Shown here piece after piece: positions 34,812 through 40,515 of a stretch of DNA of 40,515 nucleotides. Origin of the DNA: Rhizophlyctis rosea (taxonomy: Eukaryota; Chytridiomycota; Chytridiomycetes; Rhizophlyctidales; Rhizophlyctidaceae). Positions within the stretch are counted from its first letter, which is position 1, and each line of letters starts with the position of its first letter. Made by a program: the position numbers and the translations under genes. The notes beneath the pieces were generated by a model, which worked only from the letters and a program-made list of their open reading frames with translations, was not told where the DNA came from and did not search any database. The DNA is taken from positions 1,940 through 42,454 of the forward strand of contig JADGJC010000328.1 of the NCBI GenBank assembly GCA_027596075.1. The letters are read 5' to 3'.

Positions 34812-36751
34812 CTATGGCCACTTGGAGATATCAAGGTCTACCAAATTTGGCATTTGAGACGTGAGTTTTCTGCCAAATGCCGGGTCGACTTGGTTTCCTA
34901 TCATAGGTATGAACAATGAGCGACAGCCATTTGCTGTACAGATTGAAGTTTTCCTACCTTTCAAATGAAGGATTCGGAGGGTGGTCAACTTGACCAGAAC
35001 GCTGGCGCCCGCTTCGGTAATTTTCCCCGTGCTTGTGCCGTCTTCTGGGTAATAAGCTGAATAGAACATTCAAAATGAATGTCCATTTGGACAAGATGGT
35101 AAATCGTCAGCAATGTGACTTACCAGAAATATCGAATGAAAGGATGAGCTTCTTCAGCTGGCTGAGTTCAGCCAAGCTTTTTGTCCCTTCATCGCCGATT
35201 CCGCTGGCTGCAGAAATCAACTTGTCAATCAGTCACACCCCACATAGCCTTGATAAGTGACAGTGAGTATCACCTCTGAGATATAAGTATTCAAGATTTG
35301 TTAAAAGAGTGAGGGCAGATGCGCTCTCATCACCCACTGGATTTCCTGATAGACAAACGGATGTTACAGGGACAGCGTGACTGACAAGGTAAAAGCATTC
35401 CAACAAACCTGAAAGGCCCAATTCTGTCAGATTCTTCAACTTGGCGATCGCCTGTACGCCGTTTTTGGTGATTCTATTGTCCACAATAATGAAATCAAAC
35501 AGTTTACAAATGATAGCGGCTGGTCAGTCAGTACGAAGATATTCACCAGCGAGAAGGAGACATCTCAATTGCCCCATGCTTGAGAGGGTCACCGCAGCAT
35601 CATCGGTCAGATTATTTCATGGAGAAGAGTTCCAAGATCATGGTTTCCATGACGCAATAACATTGACCGACCGCCACCACGAACCTCCAAGATTCAATGA
35701 TGTCACGGTCGTCAGCCGTACTAGAGCCTCCACACCTCGGTCACCAATCCCATATCCTATGAACATGAGATGAGTCTGCCAGTGAGAAATAAGTTTTTCA
35801 TCATGAACCATGCTTATTTACTGGAATCTGTCCAAAGGTGGAGCTCTGTCAAGTTCACAAACACTGTCAAAGCTTTTGCAATCTCCGCTCCAATGAGCTG
35901 ATGTCCTATTTTTGAGGATGCGTAAGCACGAACAGCAGGATCAATTCATGCGAAACTTGCGAATCCCCCTCCGTGCTCTTACCGCCCAAATTTGAGTTTG
36001 GTGAATTTTGTGAGAGATGCAATTCCTTGGGCTCCTTCCAAACCTATTTTGTTACCATCTGATGGAAAATGGTGGGTTCTAATCCCCGGAAGCTCGTATG
36101 TGTGGAGTGTCACTCACACACATAGAGGTTCAAGGAATTGAGATTTCTCAAGTTGCCCAAGGCAACTGTGCCTTTGTCACTGAGACGGTGGTCTGACACG
36201 ACGTAAAACGTGGTTATCAGTGCTGTTACAAACTTCAGCTCAGGACAATATCATTCCTTACGCGTAAGGTCGAGCTCAACCAGGTTCGTCATTTTTGCTA
36301 AAGCGTGAGCACCGGTGTCGCCAATCGAACAATCTTGATCATCAAGTAATTGTTAAAGATTCCTTGGTTGGTCAAATTGTCATTGAAGGCACCAAGTAAC
36401 CTTGAAGAATCAAGTTAGTCACATTTGTCAGTGGAACCAGTGCCTCCGCACCAGCATCGAACTTGCAGCCTGGAATCACGTAGAAATGGCACGATTTAGC
36501 AACACATATCCTGAAGCGAAGGTACAATTCAATCGATTTACCTGAAAGATCAAGAGTGGTGAGATTCCTCAAGCACGTAAATAATTGGCCATATTCTGGA
36601 CCAAGCCTACGGTATGTCAAAACTGAATGAAGGAAGAGATGTTTCAACGAAATGGCATCCAATAGGAACCCACGCAAACACAGTCACCCGGCATTTTGAG
36701 ACTTTCCAGGCCCGGTAACTTCGCGAATGCAGACGTCAGCGACGGAAGGGT
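34812..36751 (-). repeat. LRR array encoded one repeat per exon
   Basis: Fifteen consecutive small exons each encode one leucine-rich repeat of 22-29 residues: 36751-36688, 36622-36542, 36469-36401, 36333-36262, 36192-36118, 36058-35983, 35905-35822, 35756-35685, about 35615-35547, about 35480-35409, 35345-35274, 35207-35124, 35044-34958 and 34897-34812, plus a possible extra one at 36955-36834. Typical repeats are CSIGDTGAHALAKMTNLVEL and NPVGDESASALTLLTNLEYL, followed by a Leu-x-Leu-x-Gly end. This resembles the GALA or ribonuclease-inhibitor type. Nearly all introns are phase 1 and cut the final Gly codon, so exons are interchangeable units. Irregular joins are 35983/35905 (off by one base), the acceptor before 35615 (no AG between 35616 and 35692) and the acceptor near 35480 (off by one). 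Confidence 0.85.
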
Positions 36752-38670
36752 CTGAAAATCAGTCTTATCACCATCCACCGGCGGGCACCGATAGATTTAG
36801 AATCAATTGTAATGTGCCCATAATGAAACATACCGGTGAATTGGATGGTGCGAAGAGTACCAAATGTCTTTACGGCGCTCTTCAGCTTCGTTGTGGCCAA
36901 ATTGGGCAATTTGCTTACGGTGCTCAACGAAGACTTCCAAGACGCACCGGAGATTCTGTAGGGTGGAATCAGCCATCAGTAACGTGAATGAGAGGCGTTT
37001 ATATTCTTACTCAAGGTGGTGTATGATCTGCTTTTTGAGAGGAATGCTCGTAGATCCTCTTCAAAGATGCGACAATAGGTAAAGCTGCATCGGATATGAG
37101 ATGAGTGAGAGCCCACTTAGCACGTTTCTATGAACTTACGTGATGGCGCGGACACCCACTACTTCGGGCAGTGGTACTAAGGATGTCAAAGCACTTCGAG
37201 AAAAGTTGCAATACTTAAAAAGAAGCCTCAAATCTTCAGTGAGACTTGCACGCCCATTGGAAGCGGTTGCTATTATTTCTACCTGTCTTTTCAATTCGTT
37301 GACTAGGCCGTCTCTATCGGCTTGCTGATAGTGATGTTCACAAAGCCATTCCACACTGCCAACAGTATTAACCGTTCGAACCAAGTTCCCAGGGTTAGCT
37401 TCGTCCGCGTTGTGCAAGAACTCTATCTCATGTATTGTCATTGTGCGAAACATGTCATGTCAATTGAATGCTGCATCTCAATATCACGTATTTTTGAGCT
37501 CGTTCAGAGCAAGTCCGTCCGCTCGACGCAAATTATCGAATTCCGAGTGATACTGATGTAGATCAAGGTGCAATATGGATGTATTGCCGGCCGGGATGTT
37601 GTTCATTTGTTTCACCAAAGTGTCCGCAGCGTTACAGAGCTGCTCCACCCGCGCCGTGCCGTTATCCGGAATGCTGATCTTCTCCAAAACGTCCGCTGCA
37701 TACTCCATTCCAAGAGCGTACGAGTTGCCGGGACGCAGTGCTTGACATATGACCGGGAAGATGGCACGCATGTAAGAGCCGTACTTCCCGAAAAACGCGC
37801 GTGGACGGGAAATGACATAGCCTTCGTGGTCACTGATTCACATTCAAACTGAGAATCATAAAAGGTTTGTTTGACGAAGATGAATGCAGCGCACGTAAGA
37901 TGAAAGCCCGATTCGCATTCACAGATGAAGAACAATCGGAATGATGTATGGGTATAGCGACTGGAAAGGGAGTGTCTCACGCGGCTGCACTGAGGCACTT
38001 CACTAGACATATCACAAACTCGCCTCACATCCCAAATGTCAAGCTTCTCTGGCAGTACAATGAAATGGCGTGGGACCTGAATCAAGCTCAACTGCACCAA
38101 CTGGCCGGACAAACTGATGTTGGGACGGACAACTCTGAACCGCGGCAGGAGCAGACTTACCGATCTTCTTATAGCTTGACAACTTTTCATTATAACTGAC
38201 AAATCCAATTGAATAGCAGTGACAGCCTGCTTCAAATCAATGGTGTTCTGCTTTTTTTCAGCCACATCGCTCTCAATTCGGCCGAGTGTGTCTCTTTGTG
38301 ACACATTTCGTACTGAAGCCCCATCCAGAGTAACAAGAACGTCAATGAGCGCCGGATTCCCAGGCGGCAACTTGGGGAAATAGTCCCTCAATAGTCGCCC
38401 AGCCTCCATCTTTTCCCATCCACGATCGTCTAACTGCACTATATCCTCCTCAGACAAAGCGCGCACATCCTTTTCCGACACACACGTCCGGTCCCTCTTC
38501 CGCCAAACGCATATTGATCCGATGGTTGGACATGGATCTCGAAACAGGAGGGTTCGCAAGAACTGCTTGAGCTCCAACACGGCAGCCTCGCCATCGTATG
38601 GGTATAAGGCGGACTCTTCGACGTTGGATGCAAGCGCGCAGCGGAATCGGACGGGGCGTGTGCCAAGCAT
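34812..38670 (-). CDS. Crinkler-like N-terminal domain plus effector-type middle module plus LRR array, about 20 exons
   Basis: Minus-strand gene from ATG 38670 to TAG 34812. Exon 1 (38670-38161, 170 codons) resembles the ubiquitin-like Crinkler header: FRCALASN, VLELKQFL, SICVWRK, then LLRDYFPKLPPGN and LIDVLV, followed by a predicted coiled coil near 130-165. Exon 2 (38076-37895) reads VPRHFIVLPE and FRLFFICEC. Exon 3 (37832-37528) reads DHEGYVISRPRAFFGKYGSY. Exon 4 (37422-37140) reads FLHNADEANPGNLVRTV and SVEWLCEHHY. In early-diverging fungi these motifs, as LFIVLP, FRLYFLCEC, HEGYD-RP-FF-KYG and GNLYR-VKWVC-DHY, follow Crinkler-type or related headers. After exons 37058-37011 and 36955-36834 (or 36955-36919) come the LRR exons listed separately. 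Phases agree for most joins. The join 38029/38028 may hide one more short intron, the donor at 37527 (GTCGAG) is weak, and three LRR joins are irregular. No signal peptide is evident at the N-terminus. Crinkler proteins are effectors or conflict proteins; a function for this one is not shown by sequence. Whether the gene is intact is uncertain. Confidence 0.7.
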
Positions 38671-39716
38671 GGCAGCCGAGGGTTTATCAGGGGATCTTTA
38701 TGGGCCGTACAAGGTAAGAGTGCTTAACAGACAGATGAACACAGTGAGAAAAACGTGATCAACGAAGGTCCTCCCGACGAGGTCCACACGAAGGTGGGTT
38801 TGACAGCCGCTGGTTCTAGAGAGCGGGCTTGCTGACCATAGAAAAGAGAGGTGTCACCACAGTTGGTTGAGATATTTGCCAAAAACCCTGCCCCAGAGCT
38901 CCTTACTCTTCCGCCCTCACAGGCATATGGGTTCATAAATACGAGAAGAGGAGACGGGAAGAAGTGATGGAGGCTCCGAGGTGCATTTAGACAGGTTGTG
39001 TACAACCGCCGGTAATACAAAGTCTGAGCCACGCTTGAAGGCGGTGCTGGACAGAGGCCGCTTTGCAGCAAACATTCAACCAAGATTCAAACATGAAACG
39101 TGGTTTGCGGAGAGACAACGCGCTGCTCTTGTTATCCAGCAGGTACATAGACCAATGAGCAAACCATCGATAGAGGGCCCGGCCCACAGAGTTCCCTGTC
39201 TGGAAAGCATGTCACACCCAATTCCATCAACATCTCCGTACCTTCTTCCTCGCTCTGTCGCACATTGAGCGGACCATACGCTGCATATGTGAAAGCTTTT
39301 TTCCATTTATTAAACTTACGCACCTGCGAAGAATACGAAATCTTGGTCGAACCTAAGAACCTGGGTACTGGTATATCTGGCGCCCCAGGCGAATAGGTAA
39401 CGCGTGAACTGCCCCACATTCAAACCCCTTCGACCGTTCCATGTTTGTAAACAGCAGATCTTGACGGGCATTGGCCCTTGCGGCACAAGAGAACTTGTTT
39501 TAACCTCAGTAGCACAATATTAAAACACTTCGCATTCGCATCCAAGTCTCACTTGATGTGCGCTCTCCATTTATGGTGACCCACAGCCAATACTCCCGGC
39601 GAGATCCAAGCAATGTGCGGAAGTGCACCAGACAGCAAAGGAATGATTCCCACAAGCAACCTGCCCGCTACGCTGATCAAGCGGAGACGGCAATAACTCC
39701 TCACTACTGCATCACC
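38671..39716. other. intergenic between divergent genes
   Basis: About 1 kb upstream of both the minus-strand Crinkler/LRR gene and the plus-strand membrane protein. In minus-strand sense a CT-rich leader (CTTCTTCCCGTCTCCTCTTC) lies near 38950. A CATAAATAC element, identical to that before the Rossmann gene, lies at about 38934 in plus-strand orientation. The 5' exon of the membrane-protein gene is probably here, but I could not identify it. Confidence 0.4.
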
Positions 39717-39749
39717 GACAACAACGACAACAACGACAACAACAACGAC
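39717..39749. repeat. ACA/GACAAC trinucleotide repeat
   Basis: An ACA-type trinucleotide repeat interrupted by ACG (GACAACAACGACAACAACGA and onward). In the frame of the downstream membrane protein it would encode a poly-Thr run, but that frame has a stop at 39694, so it may lie in an intron or untranslated leader. Confidence 0.85.
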
Positions 39750-39770
39750 CACTTCCCCAAATACTTCCCC

Positions 39771-40227
39771 AGGCGGATCCACCACTACATCCCTCACACC
39801 ATCGCAACCCCCACCATCAGACCCACCCACCCAAACAGACACAACAAACCTCAAAAACATCAACCTCGTTATCAAAATCGTCGGCTCCGTCCTCACCGCC
39901 ATTGGGACTATTGCGGGCTTCGTACTCGCAATTCTAAAGCATAGAAGAGAAGGGAAGCAAATCAAGAACAACAAACCCTCCCAGTCCGTCAACACCACCG
40001 TCAACATACACGAGTTACACGTGAATGGGGATTTTACATACGAAGCAGCACACCCCGCAGAGGCGTATCATATGTCAGAACCTGGTGCGTCGCAATCAAC
40101 GGCAAAGGGGACCGGTCAGCGGTCGTTTTGGAAACAATCTGGGTACATCGTATGCATTGTCATTTGTGTTGTTGCACTTGTCGGTGGTATCGTTATGTTA
40201 GTGGTGGCGGAAACTGAATACAGATGA
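39771..40227 (+). CDS. Thr/Pro-rich membrane protein with two hydrophobic segments, 5' end not resolved
   Basis: One frame stays open from 39697 to TGA 40225-40227. Its first Met is at 40021, after the first membrane segment, so the true start must lie in an upstream exon; CCCCAG at 39765-39770 is a reasonable acceptor. The product has a Thr/Ser/Pro-rich stretch (GGSTTTSLTPSQPPPSDPP), a hydrophobic segment (IVGSVLTAIGTIAGFVLAIL) followed by basic KHRREGK, a loop with SVNTTVNIHELHVNGDFTY, and a second hydrophobic segment (YIVCIVICVVALVGGIVMLV) close to the C-terminus. The basic residues after the first segment suggest a cytoplasmic loop. No family recognised. The coding call rests on two well-formed membrane segments in one frame. 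Confidence 0.5.
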
Positions 40228-40515
40228 TGTGTTGGTTGTTGAAGTCGATAATTTGCGGACGAGAATGTCCAGAGGAGAGTGTTGGGGATGGAACTGATGT
40301 GTCTTGTGTATTTGTATACTGTGCCAAACTTTCGGAATGCAGATGCTTGCTGGGTTCACGCAAGACTATTTGCTCATACCTTTGTGCCAGATCTTGCCGG
40401 CATTTCCTTATACCTTCGAAAGATAGGCAGCGGACGCAAAAAAAGCCAACTAATAAGAGCCTGTCCTGTCATGCTTTGATGTTTGCAAAGGGGGTTTAAG
40501 GGGTCACGGACTTCA

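Noticed and set aside
39549..40007. 152-codon minus-strand frame with a poly-Val run
   Set aside because: It is the antisense of the ACA repeat and of the first membrane segment of the plus-strand protein; the poly-Val comes from the trinucleotide repeat.

Overview
This window looks like a gene-sparse stretch of a eukaryotic, probably fungal, nuclear genome. The reasons are short GT-AG introns (56 to 188 nt, several with CTGAC-like branch sites), pyrimidine-rich leaders before start codons, no operon-like packing, and protein families typical of fungi (a MYND-type zinc-finger family, SMI1/KNR4-like domains, an NmrA-like Rossmann protein, a Crinkler-type modular protein). An early-diverging, chytrid-like or Mucoromycota-like fungus fits best. 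That placement is inference from family content; there is no rRNA or tRNA here to test it.

Layout. 1-9.1 kb: no gene I can support, one recent 73-bp tandem duplication. 9.3-10.2 kb (+): a four-exon NAD(P)-binding Rossmann protein of 217 residues, fully resolved. 10.2-19.7 kb: no intact gene; it contains diverged duplicated blocks (about 10.9 with 13.5 kb; 12.2 with 16.0 kb) and a 62-bp tandem duplication, so it looks like a graveyard of old duplications. 19.9-21.1 kb (+): a broken gene of an F-box-like plus SMI1/KNR4-like family. 21.1-26.0 kb: nothing supportable. 26.0-27.1 kb (-): a three-exon P-loop GTPase with an N-terminal hydrophobic leader, a coiled coil and a C-terminal hydrophobic segment. 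27.4-28.7 kb (+): a relic and a truncated copy of the SMI1/KNR4-like domain. 30.3-31.7 kb (+): the longest F-box-like/SMI1-like member, with one frame break. 32.0-33.9 kb (+): a five-exon MYND zinc-finger protein of 447 residues, followed at 34.1-34.4 kb by a decayed copy of its C-terminal part. 34.8-38.7 kb (-): a large multi-exon gene with a Crinkler-like header, a middle module known from early-diverging fungal effector-like proteins, and an array of leucine-rich repeats encoded one repeat per exon. 39.7-40.2 kb (+): the 3' part of a Thr-rich membrane protein.

How the genes fit together. The right third (26-40 kb) concentrates families that recur in inter-organism or intragenomic conflict: GTPase, SUKH-like, F-box-like, LRR, Crinkler-type and MYND. 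They are on both strands, include fresh relics, and show local duplication and decay, so the region behaves like a fast-evolving accessory locus. A shared function is a hypothesis, not something the sequence shows. Many frame breaks are single-base indels, so assembly error must be excluded before calling pseudogenes.
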